A DNA stretch of 64,000 nucleotides from Verrucomicrobiota bacterium (GCA_029560585.1 JAKQKQ010000049.1:62001-126000); one strand, 5' to 3'. Shown: positions 1-9,389, counted from the stretch's first letter. Notes: a model not told the origin generated them from the letters alone. Translations and numbers: made by a program.

Positions 1-714
1 GAGCTGCATGATCCAATTTCGCCGAGCGTATTCCCGGCCGAAAAATTGCAGCGTCTCCGACTCAAATCCAAGGATGGCATGATCGGCGAGCCTGCAGCCC
101 ATTTTGTCGAAGGCGTCCATCGTGGCGACCATCGTCACCCGATCGGGCGCCGTCAGATCGTCCACGCGCAATGACGGGAGCACGCGGGATCCGAAATCCG
201 ATCTCGCCAGCCGGGCGTGGGCACCAAGGTCGTCCGCCGGCCGATCGGATGTGCACAGGCACTCGACATTGGCGCGCGCGATCAGCCCCCGCGCCGAGTA
301 ACCGTCGGCATGAAGCATGGCGTTGCATTTCTCCCAGATATGATCGGCTGACTCGGGCGACAGTAACTCCGAGATGCCAAAGTAACGCTTCAACTCCAGC
401 GCCGTCCAATGAAACAGGGGGTTACCGAGGGTCTGTGGCACTGTCGCCGCCCACGCGTCGAATCTCTCGCGGTCCGTCGCATCGCCCGTAATAAGCCGTT
501 CGGGCACACCCGCGATGCGCATGGCGCGATGCTTGTACGGATCGTTGGCGATCCAAACCCCCGTGATGTTATCAAACGTCCGGTCATCGGCCAAGTCGCG
601 CGCATCGATGTGATTATGAAAATCGATGATCGGCAATCCCTCGGCAATGCCGTGGTATAGCCGCCGCGCAACCGATCCCTTCAACAGGAAATCCTCGTGG
701 ATGAACTCTTTCAT
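1..714 (-). CDS. uxaC: Glucuronate isomerase UxaC, 3' end cut by window edge
   Basis: Cytoplasmic uronate isomerase that converts D-glucuronate to D-fructuronate and D-galacturonate to D-tagaturonate. The reading frame opens at ATG 712-714 and stays open to base 1, giving 238 residues of a family that is usually about 470 long. The start reads MKEFIHEDFLLKG and is followed by the family's DFHNHI metal-binding HxH (His33, His35), then ITGDATDRERFDAWAATVP and GNPLFHWTALEL, all strongly like Escherichia coli UxaC. Its start overlaps the stop of the upstream GH28 gene by ATGA, so galacturonan cleavage and uronate isomerisation look translationally coupled. The gene is truncated only by the window edge. 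Confidence 0.93.
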   Translation of the reverse strand, partial: MKEFIHEDFLLKGSVARRLYHGIAEGLPIIDFHNHIDARDLADDRTFDNITGVWIANDPYKHRAMRIAGVPERLITGDATDRERFDAWAATVPQTLGNPLFHWTALELKRYFGISELLSPESADHIWEKCNAMLHADGYSARGLIARANVECLCTSDRPADDLGAHARLARSDFGSRVLPSLRVDDLTAPDRVTMVATMDAFDKMGCRLADHAILGFESETLQFFGREYARRNWIMQL

Positions 715-2102
715 CGCCGCTCCAGGGTCTTGGCCTTGGGCCCCCCTTCGGCCCGCAGGCCCGACTCGTCGAAATCGGCCACGTCTTCGACAATGATGGC
801 CGGTCGGGCATCTGCCCCGTCCAATGATAAATCCACGTTATGGAGCCGCAGCCCCTTGACGTGCCGACAAAAGAACCCGTATGCGGGCAGTGTCCCGAAC
901 ATGTCGCCCTTCGGATAGGATGTCTCTTTCTCTGGCACCGTCCGCGTCGCGTCCCCGGCCGTGCCGCCACCGACAAATCGGATGCGGATGTTGTCCAGCG
1001 TCACATTCCCCACCGGGTGGTCTGGCAGCCCAGTGACCGAGCAACCCGTGACCGCCGCGCCGTCGGCCTGGATGTTGGAAATCATGATGTCCCGCATCTT
1101 GCCCATCGCCGGCTTCTCCCGTCCTGGCAGCGGGTTCGCGCGGTTGCCCAGTCGGACAAAGATCGGCACGGCCACGTTCCGCATGACAATGTTCGACACG
1201 TTGATCCGCTCGCACGCGCCGCCATCCACCTCTTCGATGGAGACCCCGTCGCGCGTGTCGTACACCACGCAGTTGCCGAACGTAATGTCCTCGAAGCCCC
1301 CCTGCGATTCCGTCCCCAGCTTGAGGGCCGACGCGGAGCTGGACAGCGTGCAATTCGATACCGCCACCCGCCGGCAGGGTCTCGCGGCGGTGGACTTCAG
1401 CACGATCGCGTCATCGCCGCTGTAGATGTCACAGTTCGATATTCGCACCCGGTCGCAGCTGTCGATATCCATCCCATCGCGATTCTCGCGAATGCGGCTG
1501 TGAATCGTGACACCGTCGATGGTCACATTCTCGCATGCCAGATAATGGGACAGCCAGCGCGCCGAGTCGCGCAGCGTGAGATCGCGGACCCGGACGTCGC
1601 GGCACTCGCTGAACCGGATCAGGTACGGGCGCCCACCGTCATCGCCCTTCTTGGCGGGGAAGAGTTTGCCCTGACCGTCGATGACGCCACCGCCAATCAG
1701 CCCGATGTGCTCCTGCCCTTCGGCAAAGATCAGGCTCTTCGTGAAGCGCCCTCGATACAGGTATTCGATCCTCGGTGTGATGCTGGGATAATCCCGGATA
1801 TCCGCGCTGCCTCGCAACGTCGCGCCGCCCTCGATGTGAAGCGTGACGTGACTACGCAGGCAAATCGTTCCCGACAGAAAGACCCCGCCGCGCAGCATCA
1901 CCGTCCCACCGCCGGCCTCCGCGCACGCATCGACCGCCGCCTGGATCGCCGCCGTGTCGGGAGTCCGGCCGTCCACCTTCGCACCGAACTCCCTGGGGTC
2001 CCAGGTGGCCCCGGCCGCGGCGCACGCAGCCGTTGTGGCGGCCGCGGCGAGGACGAGCGCGGGCAATTGTCGACGGAAGCGCGCCTTCATTTTTAGATTC
2101 AT
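711..2102 (-). CDS. GH28 polygalacturonase-family glycosidase, secreted
   Basis: Right-handed parallel beta-helix glycoside hydrolase of family 28, which hydrolyses alpha-linked galacturonic acid (or related uronic) linkages. After a Sec leader (residues 1-32) comes the N-terminal FGAKVDGRTPDTAAIQAAVD motif typical of GH28/pectinase folds. Active-site elements are DGMDID (Asp212) and SGDD (Asp230, Asp231); the later basic block reads ALKLGTES (Lys261) where classical enzymes have a G-H-G, so the usual His is absent. The frame is open to 2177 with earlier starts, but ATG 2102 places the signal peptide at the N-terminus and is chosen. The 3' end overlaps uxaC by ATGA. The family assignment is firm; substrate is inferred from uxaC. 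Confidence 0.85.
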   Translation of the reverse strand: MNLKMKARFRRQLPALVLAAAATTAACAAAGATWDPREFGAKVDGRTPDTAAIQAAVDACAEAGGGTVMLRGGVFLSGTICLRSHVTLHIEGGATLRGSADIRDYPSITPRIEYLYRGRFTKSLIFAEGQEHIGLIGGGVIDGQGKLFPAKKGDDGGRPYLIRFSECRDVRVRDLTLRDSARWLSHYLACENVTIDGVTIHSRIRENRDGMDIDSCDRVRISNCDIYSGDDAIVLKSTAARPCRRVAVSNCTLSSSASALKLGTESQGGFEDITFGNCVVYDTRDGVSIEEVDGGACERINVSNIVMRNVAVPIFVRLGNRANPLPGREKPAMGKMRDIMISNIQADGAAVTGCSVTGLPDHPVGNVTLDNIRIRFVGGGTAGDATRTVPEKETSYPKGDMFGTLPAYGFFCRHVKGLRLHNVDLSLDGADARPAIIVEDVADFDESGLRAEGGPKAKTLERR

Positions 2103-2186
2103 ACTGTCACCGCCAACAACATCGCAACGGTCCAACACATTTTCATCGCGACACCGACGGCTTTCTGAGCGCGGCAAGGAGGAAGA

Positions 2187-3254
2187 TCATCTCGCAACCC
2201 CCTGGGCGCCCGACGATCGGCCGGATGCCGTGCCCAATCGATGATCGGCGGGAGTGCCGCGACGCTGGCGGGAGAGCCAATCGAGCGCCGCGGATGGCTC
2301 GCAATCGTGCCCGCCTTCAAAGATCGTCAGGCGGGCGGCGCCCGCGGCACGGCGGAACAGGATCGACTTTTGCCGCTCGGGATCCTCTTCTCGCTCATCG
2401 GCCAACGGCGGCGGCACCTTCCGTTCCCGCACCATGAATGCGATCGCCTCTTCGGATAGCAGTCGGTCTCGGCAGCCATTGGCTTCCGCCAAGACATTGA
2501 ATGCGCGCGCGGATTGGCTGATGGGAACAGAGCCGGTGTGGCCATCGTGAATTCCGGCATTGATGTCCACCGGCAACCCCTTGGCCGCGGCAAGATAGAA
2601 TAGCGGCGAGCGCCTGTGGTACTCGGCCTCGGTCTGTGGGCCGGGCGGCCCACCGCAACATTTCTCCAGCATGGCGGCATAGCGCTGTTGGCGGGTCAGG
2701 CTCTCGGCGTGCCAGGCGGCCAGGTCGCTGATCGGCACCCACGCGCTGACACCCGCCCAGAGTCCCGGGGCTCGCGCCGCCATCATCAAAGCCATGTGAC
2801 CGCCACCAGAGCTGCCCATGACGTAGATGCGCGCGCTGTCCAGCCGGGCGTGCTGCCGCGCGTACTCAACCGCATCCAACACATCCTGCACCGCAAGGTC
2901 GGACGCGCACGCCTCTGGGCGGACGTTCGGACCGCGGAAATCCGGCGCGATGACAACCCATTTTCGCTCTTTCCCGTGCGCCACGGCCGCGACGCCCTGC
3001 TCATAGCCACCGCTCCAGGTGTGCAGCCACACCAGCAACGGCACCGGCGGCCCACCGGTACCGGTCGCGGCCTCGGGCGGGCAATAGAAAATGGCTTTCT
3101 GCGCAACCCCGTCCTTCGAACTGGTGATGCTCACGGTATACAGCTCCGCCTCCTTCTTCAGCGCCTCCTCCCCCGCGGGAGTGGCCGGGTTCGCCAACGC
3201 CACCCCCATCGGACTGAAACCTATCCACAAGGCAACAAGAAAACACTGTCTCAT
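2187..3254 (-). CDS. Secreted alpha/beta hydrolase (esterase / prolyl-oligopeptidase type)
   Basis: Serine hydrolase of the alpha/beta fold, 355 residues, with a Sec leader (residues 1-21). Visible landmarks are the oxyanion-side LLVWLHTWSGG (about 73-83), APDFRGPN, the nucleophile elbow GSSGGGH (Ser149) and a C-terminal EGGHDCE likely to carry the catalytic His. This pattern fits secreted carbohydrate esterases or peptidase-like S9 domains in glycan loci; the exact acyl substrate cannot be read from sequence. ATG 3254 has a strong ribosome-binding site (AGGAGG, 8-nt spacer). It lies between GH123-like and GH28 genes, so removal of acetyl, methyl or feruloyl groups is a reasonable guess. Confidence 0.75.
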   Translation of the reverse strand: MRQCFLVALWIGFSPMGVALANPATPAGEEALKKEAELYTVSITSSKDGVAQKAIFYCPPEAATGTGGPPVPLLVWLHTWSGGYEQGVAAVAHGKERKWVVIAPDFRGPNVRPEACASDLAVQDVLDAVEYARQHARLDSARIYVMGSSGGGHMALMMAARAPGLWAGVSAWVPISDLAAWHAESLTRQQRYAAMLEKCCGGPPGPQTEAEYHRRSPLFYLAAAKGLPVDINAGIHDGHTGSVPISQSARAFNVLAEANGCRDRLLSEEAIAFMVRERKVPPPLADEREEDPERQKSILFRRAAGAARLTIFEGGHDCEPSAALDWLSRQRRGTPADHRLGTASGRSSGAQGVAR

Positions 3255-3276
3255 CTCAATGCCCTCCTGCTACTGC

Positions 3277-3456
3277 TCAACCACGGCCTCGTTCACTGCG
3301 GCGCGAGGATAATCGGCCAACGGCAGCGCGTCGAACGCTTTGACCCCGCAGTCCCAAACCCGGCGAGCCGGCTCCCCGCGTCGGTGCTGAGCCGCGCCGA
3401 TTCCAACGGTCGCCGGCGCGATGTCGCCAACGCCCCACCTGAGAGCGCGGGTTCAT
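3277..3456 (-). CDS. Small ORF (59 aa) bridging gap, doubtful
   Basis: An ATG at 3454-3456 overlaps the stop of the GH123-like gene as ATGA, and the frame runs 59 codons to a TGA just before the ribosome-binding site of the next gene. The product is very rich in Arg and Gly and resembles nothing known, which is also what a non-coding frame in high-GC DNA gives. The gap 3255..3452 otherwise shows no gene. Listed because the same arrangement recurs at three other gaps in this window. Confidence 0.15.
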   Translation of the reverse strand: MNPRSQVGRWRHRAGDRWNRRGSAPTRGAGSPGLGLRGQSVRRAAVGRLSSRRSERGRG

Positions 3457-5588
3457 CGCTTCGGGCCCCCTGTCCCCGCAACACGGATGCACTGCTCCAG
3501 ACATTCGGCCACACGCTCGCGGTACGCCAACAGCGCCGCGGGGTCGAGATTGAGATGCAGCCTCTCGGTTTCAAAACCAGAATTGACGAGCGGGACCTCG
3601 TCCTCGCCCATCTGCAGCGACAGGTCGTCGAAGAAGGCTTTCCGCAAGGGCGATCCTTGATCTTCAGAGGTGGACTCGACCTCGGCACTCAGGCCCACGC
3701 GTAAAGTCCTGGCCGAGCGAGGCGCCTCGGTCAAAGTGACCTGGCGCCGCACGAAACCCTTTTGGGAGCCTGTGGCGGGCCGGCTCTGCAGGCTCTTCAG
3801 GACACGTCCCCCCGCGTCGCGATACTCGGCAAACAAACGCGCTTGTCCCGCCAGATCATCCGTCTTGATCCAGCCCGAGAAGACGCCAGTCTTTCCGGCG
3901 ATCGCCGGGACTTCCTGCCAGACGTGCACGCCCTCTGGGGTCGGCAGCATTCGCAGCGCCTGCTTGCCGCCGTGAATTGCCGCGGGATGGACCGTTGCGC
4001 TGCATGCCGCTTCGCCCATTTCGGCGACGTGCCATCCCTCGCGCCAGCCGGCGCTGAGCCGCACCAGATCGTCGGGCACGTTCAGCAGTTCGCGTGCAAT
4101 GCCGAGGAGCTTCTCATCCCCGCCCGCCTTCCGCTGCGCCATCGCCCGCAATTGCGCCAGATACTCATAGTCCTCGATGCCGTCGCGAATTCGCTTCACG
4201 CGTGGCGTTGCCAACATGCCCCCCGCCTCGTCCGGGTAAAAGAGATTGCCGCCGCCGTTCGCCTGGGTCCAAACCTTGCTAATCGAGTTATGGTAGCCGG
4301 GCCGCCATTCGTTCTCTGGGCGACTCTTGTCCCGGATCTCCTTGTTGTCCGGCCATTCCCGCTGCACCGCCCAATAGAGATGCCCTTTCACGCCCGCCTT
4401 CCAATCGGCCATGAAAAAGCCGCGGTGCGCAACAGGCGGAAAATCGATTCGAAAATCGGGCTCGCTGGCCAGGTTGTCCGCGCCCACCGAATACCACCAG
4501 ACCTCCTTGCCCTGCGCCATCGGCAGAATGAAGAGCGACGTGGGCACAACGAAGATATCGACGACATCCTTGATCCGCGGGTCCGGCTGGCTGGTGTTGA
4601 TCCGGGGGATCTCGGGGTGGCGCTCATGAAAACGCTGGTACGCCTTGCGCATCGCCGGGATCAGTGCGGGGTTGTTGACGGTGACCTCGTCATAACCGAA
4701 GAAGTAAGTCCGCCCCAGGGCCCCAGATCGTTTCAGCAGGGCGATCTTGGTCTCCAGCGCCGCGAGCGACCTGTCGATCTCCTCATCGGTTCTTCCGCCG
4801 CATGTGACCAGGATCACATTCATGCCCCCCGCCAGGCACTCTTTTAGGCGACTCTCGTCGCCAAACAGCTCGGCGCCCGAACCCCACATGGGCACCGGCC
4901 CCAAGTGGTGCTCCAGCATCATGTCTTGCGCCGCGCGGATCTGCTCGCGGGTCAGGGTCCGCCCATAATAGGCCTCCATCCAACGCTGCGTGAATGCGAA
5001 GGCGAGTTTCAACGTCGGAGCAACAGGAAGTTCGAAATCTCGCACCTGGAATCGGATCGGCAGAACCCCCGACCCAGCCGAGGTGCTCACGGTCACCTGG
5101 CCGTCCCGCACGCCAGGCGTGGCGTCGGATGCAGCTCTCAGATCGATCCAATAGGGGCGATATTCACCGCTCGCGATAACTTCCCCGCCGATCGGACGCA
5201 GGAGGTCGAAATAGTGCCCCACCGGCGCACCGCTGCTGCGGCCTGGCTTCGCCACGTTGACCGCGGAGGTGGCAAACACCCTAGCGTCCACACCGGTCAG
5301 GCCGGAAACGACTATCCGAATGTCCCGCACCACCCCCGGCGAACGGTTCTCCAGCGCCAGTTGGAAGCTTTCCGTCTCACCGCGCGCCGCCGACAACCGG
5401 ATCGGGGACGATTCGCCGCGTGGAGGATCCTCGACACGGAACGCCTGGAGCGAGGAGTGCGCGGTGACGACGAGGCCCGACCTTGGCTCACCGGCAATCG
5501 TCACGCATGGCGCGACGTGGGCGAGAATCGCAAGAACGGCGAAACGAGTCATCGCCCGCCGGTTTGTCTGGCACCGCTCGCTGGCCAA
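3453..5588 (-). CDS. GH123 / DUF4091-type glycosidase, secreted
   Basis: About 700 residues, with an N-terminal beta-sandwich carrying the TPGVRDGQVTV motif (PGxYxGxVTV-like, near residue 155), a TIM-barrel domain with FFGYDEV near residue 300 (the Asp-Glu pair expected of GH123 beta-N-acetylgalactosaminidases), the DUF4091 signature RIRDGIEDYEYL, and a C-terminal beta-sandwich of about 150 residues. GH123 enzymes use substrate-assisted catalysis on N-acetylhexosaminides, although DUF4091 proteins cover other specificities. The chosen TTG start (5588) follows GGAGAGGGGACA; ATG 5552 is an alternative that places the signal peptide MTRFAVLAILAHVAP at the very N-terminus. The stop overlaps the start of a small ORF. 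Confidence 0.78.
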   Translation of the reverse strand: MASERCQTNRRAMTRFAVLAILAHVAPCVTIAGEPRSGLVVTAHSSLQAFRVEDPPRGESSPIRLSAARGETESFQLALENRSPGVVRDIRIVVSGLTGVDARVFATSAVNVAKPGRSSGAPVGHYFDLLRPIGGEVIASGEYRPYWIDLRAASDATPGVRDGQVTVSTSAGSGVLPIRFQVRDFELPVAPTLKLAFAFTQRWMEAYYGRTLTREQIRAAQDMMLEHHLGPVPMWGSGAELFGDESRLKECLAGGMNVILVTCGGRTDEEIDRSLAALETKIALLKRSGALGRTYFFGYDEVTVNNPALIPAMRKAYQRFHERHPEIPRINTSQPDPRIKDVVDIFVVPTSLFILPMAQGKEVWWYSVGADNLASEPDFRIDFPPVAHRGFFMADWKAGVKGHLYWAVQREWPDNKEIRDKSRPENEWRPGYHNSISKVWTQANGGGNLFYPDEAGGMLATPRVKRIRDGIEDYEYLAQLRAMAQRKAGGDEKLLGIARELLNVPDDLVRLSAGWREGWHVAEMGEAACSATVHPAAIHGGKQALRMLPTPEGVHVWQEVPAIAGKTGVFSGWIKTDDLAGQARLFAEYRDAGGRVLKSLQSRPATGSQKGFVRRQVTLTEAPRSARTLRVGLSAEVESTSEDQGSPLRKAFFDDLSLQMGEDEVPLVNSGFETERLHLNLDPAALLAYRERVAECLEQCIRVAGTGGPKR

Positions 5589-5637
5589 TGTCCCCTCTCC
5601 TTCTCGAAGAAAAACCTGTCTGCTCCGGTGATTGGCT

Positions 5638-7095
5638 TCAGGGCGTTCGTTTCGCCTCGATTTGCAGAACCGCCCTCTCGGCGATCAGCACCGGCGAATC
5701 ATACAGCGGCAGTTGCTTGAACGCGACCCCGCCGGCATCCGCCGACCACCGGTCCGCCGGGATCCCGTAGACATCGCCCGTGATCACATCGACATAGACC
5801 GGCGACGTGAACTTCGTGCCCGGCATGGCCAAGTCCACCGGCATCGTGGCGTTCGCGTCCTCCGGCGGCGCGCCGCACAGCCACGCCGCCACCACCGTCC
5901 CGCCATCGCCCTTCTTGCGGTAGCCGAAGACCGCGAGCTTCTCCGTCGCGGGGGTCGTAAACCTGAAGTCGGCGACCCTTTCCAAGGTGTCGTCAAATAT
6001 GGCGAACACGCGCTGCGCGGCAAAATAGGCCAGCTTCGGACCGGCCACGGTCTTGTCCTCATTGCAGCGCAGCAGGCCCTTGCGGTTGAAACCCGTCATC
6101 CTGGGCTGATTGTACTTCAGCTCGCACAGGGTGAAGAGGTTGAAGGGCACGCCCTTGCCATGGTGCGCGAGCATGCGGCGCAGATCCCACTTGGCCTGCT
6201 TCAGCTCGGTCCACGGCACGCCCTGCAGCGCCCCCACGGTCTTGTCGCTCGGGGCGCCGGTCTCGCCCTGCCGGATTTCGATGTTCGGGGAATATCGCGC
6301 CGCCAGCTCGCGGAAGCGCTCGACGGCTCCCGTGTCATCGGGATTCTTCGGATAGCCATGGATCGTGATGGCATCGATCAGGCCGAGCTGCCCGCGCTCT
6401 TTGGCCAACCTCAGCAGCGTCTCTGTGAATTCAGTCTTGCCGGTGCTCGCCAGAGCGAGCGCGTAGATGCGCGCGCCAGGCTGCTCGGCGCGGATGATCG
6501 CCGCCGTGCGCAGGTGAAATTCGGCGAAAACCTCGGCCGTGATCCCGTGGCCACCGTCCGGCTCGTTCCAGATCTCCCACTCGTGAATGCGGTCCTTGTA
6601 GCGCGCCACCAGCGCCTTCACCCACGCATCCCACGCGCGCAAAGCGTCCGGAGACTTCGGCAGGCCCGCTCCCAGGCCGGTGCCGCCCCCATCCGGATAG
6701 ATCGGGTTTCCGTATGACGTTTCAAGCCACGGCTGCACGCCCTGCGCCAGCGCGTCGTCCACGATCTCGTCGAGCCACGCCCACTCATACCGCCCCGGCG
6801 TCTTCTCGCACTTCGCCCAGCCCGCCTGGACCCGGATGGCCTTCGCGCCGAGCGGCCCGAGATATTGCCTGTAATTGCCATATACGGCGAAGTCCCGATC
6901 CAGCGTCTCGCCACCCACGGACCATGTGGACGACCTGATTTCTCGGGCGTGGCGCGGCCTGATCGTCCCCACCAGTGGAAACCCCGGATCACAGCCAGCG
7001 GCCGTCTCACAGGGATTCGTCAGACATCCTGCCGCCAAAATACCCATTCCCAGCATCAGCCCATATCCTTGTGCGTTCATTCGATGCCCCTTCAT
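5638..7095 (-). CDS. Clan GH-A glycosidase lipoprotein (GH39/GH79-like)
   Basis: A 485-residue lipoprotein with lipobox LAAGC (Cys24), so probably outer-membrane or periplasm anchored. The TIM barrel carries the clan GH-A acid/base in EWEIWNEPDG (Glu178) and a likely nucleophile in RQGETGAPS (Glu278), followed by a C-terminal beta-sandwich. This resembles GH39 beta-xylosidases and related GH30/GH79 enzymes; which family cannot be fixed by eye. The start overlaps the GH115 stop by ATGA and has a good upstream GGAGAGG; ATG 7080 (also with an AAGGGG site) is an alternative. Coupling to GH115 alpha-glucuronidase suggests xylan or glucuronate-bearing oligosaccharides. Confidence 0.75.
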   Translation of the reverse strand: MKGHRMNAQGYGLMLGMGILAAGCLTNPCETAAGCDPGFPLVGTIRPRHAREIRSSTWSVGGETLDRDFAVYGNYRQYLGPLGAKAIRVQAGWAKCEKTPGRYEWAWLDEIVDDALAQGVQPWLETSYGNPIYPDGGGTGLGAGLPKSPDALRAWDAWVKALVARYKDRIHEWEIWNEPDGGHGITAEVFAEFHLRTAAIIRAEQPGARIYALALASTGKTEFTETLLRLAKERGQLGLIDAITIHGYPKNPDDTGAVERFRELAARYSPNIEIRQGETGAPSDKTVGALQGVPWTELKQAKWDLRRMLAHHGKGVPFNLFTLCELKYNQPRMTGFNRKGLLRCNEDKTVAGPKLAYFAAQRVFAIFDDTLERVADFRFTTPATEKLAVFGYRKKGDGGTVVAAWLCGAPPEDANATMPVDLAMPGTKFTSPVYVDVITGDVYGIPADRWSADAGGVAFKQLPLYDSPVLIAERAVLQIEAKRTP

Positions 7096-9335
7096 CTGGT
7101 CCTCTCCAGATTGGCCTGTCGCGCCTGCTCCAGCACATCACGTGTCCGTTTCAGCGTCGCCGCGACGTTCAGCTTCCTGCATCCCCGGTACCAGTTCTCC
7201 CACCGCCCGCGACAATACCCCTCGGCCAAAACAGGGATCTGACCGAAGGCCCGCTCGGCGATCTCGATTGCGTCGACGCACCCCGCGATGTTCCCGAGGT
7301 CGAGCGCTTCGTGCGCCATGCCCACCTGCTCAAGCCACTCCGACGTCTGAAACATGATCGCCGCCTGATACACGAGATTGTCACTCAGGACGGCGACCTC
7401 GCGCTCGGGCAGCGCCGCGGCACCGGTCCGCGCGTGCAGCAGTGCCATGGCAAAGCCGGCCTTCTGCGCCGCGACCCGCTTGATCGTCTCGCGGCGACCG
7501 AGGCTCCGCGGATTTGTGTCGCCTAGCCCGGACCAGAACGCATCGCCACCAGCCGGCGTCGCGGCCCCGACCTCCGCCTTATCCCCGCGCTGCCGATCCT
7601 TCTCCGGATCGGTCCCCACTCCGACCTTGTTCCCCTTGAGTTTCTTGGCGATCTGCCCGAGTTCCTTCATTCCCATGCCGAACATCTGCCCGTCCATCAG
7701 GAACGGCACCCGCTGCTCGTCGTGGATCTGCCATGCGTTGAAATACACCCGATAGGCATTCGCGATCTCTTCCCTCTTCCTCGAGAAGCGCCGCCGCACC
7801 CACTCCCCCAACCACTCGTCGGGGTCGAAGCCCTCCATCCGCCAGGTCATCTTCGAGGTCGCGTCGATCCCCAGAACGAACTCGCGGATGTTGGCGACAT
7901 TGCAGATGACATACTCCCCGGCGCCCTTGTCCGCGGCCTCCTTCAGGCACTGGTGGGTCTTGTGCGGCGACGGCACCTGCGCCAGATGCGGGCCGCAGCC
8001 GATCAGGCCGTGGTGGTAATAGACACCGTAGGCATTCTTCGGATTGCGAGGGGTCGAATAAAAATCCTGCTGCCACTTCCAGCCCGGCGAGTTGTCGGCA
8101 AACACGATGATCGTTCCCTCCGGGATCGTGAGGAATCCCTTCTGATTCAGCACCGATCCTTCGGCCCAGAGCGTCGTGGAGAGGTGCCTGGACGCCGCCG
8201 GGCACACCTCGTCCAGGATCTTCACCTGCGCGGCCATCGCCTCGGAGATCAGCCGCCCGCGATCGGCATCGGATTGCGGCGTGCTCGGGTCCGCCATCCA
8301 CATCGGCCGGTCGGCGATCCCCCGCAGGCCCAACTGCCAGATCACGTTCGGATAGGCCGCCCACTTCTTCGCGTAGGCGCGCCACACCTCCCGCACCTCC
8401 CCGGGATGGCTGAAATACGAGTACTTCAGATCTCGTCCCCGTTTCTTCCAGTAATTGAAATAGGAGAACGCGCTCACCCCCATCGGTTCCACATGATGCT
8501 GCGACACGAATACCCCACGGCGCACGCACTCTTGGACAAGTGCCTCCTCGGGCGGGTTGAGGATATCGATGAAGCTCGCGGGGATGATCAGGTTGGATCG
8601 GCTCCGCACAAGCGCCTCCGCTATCGCCCGCATCACATCCCGGCCCACGACCTGCGCATAGTACGGGTAATCGATGCGCCGCTCGCCGCCGCCATCCCTC
8701 CATTCGGTCAGGAGATCCTCATCGTTGATGAACCAGCCGCGGAACCTAAAGGAGGGTCCGGCGGAAACGATTTCCACGGAATCCCATCGCAGCGCATCCC
8801 GCTTGTCCGGCTGGCGCCCCGACCAGAAATAGAGGGGATCCACCCCCAGATACGATTCTATGAACGCGTAGAGCCCAAACATCGTGCCGCGCTCATCGCT
8901 GCCCGCGACGACGAGCCGCGCGCCAGCCGGCGCCGCTACGATCCCAACACGATACGCCTCCCACTTCCCCTTCAGATCATCGCCAAAGCCCGGCGCGAGT
9001 CCCTCCAGCAACGCCGTGGAGCGGGCCTGGTTCAACGAGACCAGCACGATGGAACTCGGGCCGCACTGCTCCATTTCACCCACGATCGCGGGCGCCTTGC
9101 CCGTGATTTTCGCCACGTCGCCGACAAGGTCCCCGGCCGCCAGCCGGACGCACTCGGGCTCGCCCGCGGGAACCAGGACGGTCGAGGTCTGATTCGGCGA
9201 GGCCAACTCGAAGGCCGCCCGCGCCTGGCCACACATCCCCACCAGCCCGGCCACGAGCAGTGGCAGAATCCTAGTCCCACCCCCTGCGATCATCGGGACA
9301 ATGTGCACGTCCTCGCTCGGCCCCGCGCAGTTCAC
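7092..9335 (-). CDS. GH115 alpha-glucuronidase-like, secreted
   Basis: A 747-residue GH115-type protein. This family removes 4-O-methyl-glucuronic acid from xylan or other glycans. Recognisable blocks are the N-terminal domain with GSDERGTMFGLYAFIESYLG followed by DPLYFWSG, the barrel start FRFRGWFINDEDLL, and the later YPNVIWQLGLRG and GVYYHHGLIGCGP. The GTG start at 9333-9335 has an excellent site (GGGAGG, 8-nt spacer) and leads into a signal peptide ending near QARA. It appears to head a transcription unit: the 126-base upstream gap contains the only AT-rich stretch nearby and an inverted repeat. The downstream partner overlaps by ATGA. Confidence 0.82.
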   Translation of the reverse strand: MNCAGPSEDVHIVPMIAGGGTRILPLLVAGLVGMCGQARAAFELASPNQTSTVLVPAGEPECVRLAAGDLVGDVAKITGKAPAIVGEMEQCGPSSIVLVSLNQARSTALLEGLAPGFGDDLKGKWEAYRVGIVAAPAGARLVVAGSDERGTMFGLYAFIESYLGVDPLYFWSGRQPDKRDALRWDSVEIVSAGPSFRFRGWFINDEDLLTEWRDGGGERRIDYPYYAQVVGRDVMRAIAEALVRSRSNLIIPASFIDILNPPEEALVQECVRRGVFVSQHHVEPMGVSAFSYFNYWKKRGRDLKYSYFSHPGEVREVWRAYAKKWAAYPNVIWQLGLRGIADRPMWMADPSTPQSDADRGRLISEAMAAQVKILDEVCPAASRHLSTTLWAEGSVLNQKGFLTIPEGTIIVFADNSPGWKWQQDFYSTPRNPKNAYGVYYHHGLIGCGPHLAQVPSPHKTHQCLKEAADKGAGEYVICNVANIREFVLGIDATSKMTWRMEGFDPDEWLGEWVRRRFSRKREEIANAYRVYFNAWQIHDEQRVPFLMDGQMFGMGMKELGQIAKKLKGNKVGVGTDPEKDRQRGDKAEVGAATPAGGDAFWSGLGDTNPRSLGRRETIKRVAAQKAGFAMALLHARTGAAALPEREVAVLSDNLVYQAAIMFQTSEWLEQVGMAHEALDLGNIAGCVDAIEIAERAFGQIPVLAEGYCRGRWENWYRGCRKLNVAATLKRTRDVLEQARQANLERTR

Positions 9336-9389
9336 GCGCCTATCCTCCCTAATACGACGCGCAATTCAATTCCAATACAGCAGAAATAT

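Noticed and set aside
3453-5588. GH123-like gene being frame-shifted at its 3' end
   Set aside because: The coding frame is uninterrupted through its C-terminal sandwich. The open continuation after TGA is in frame but could be chance; recorded only as a low-interest finding.
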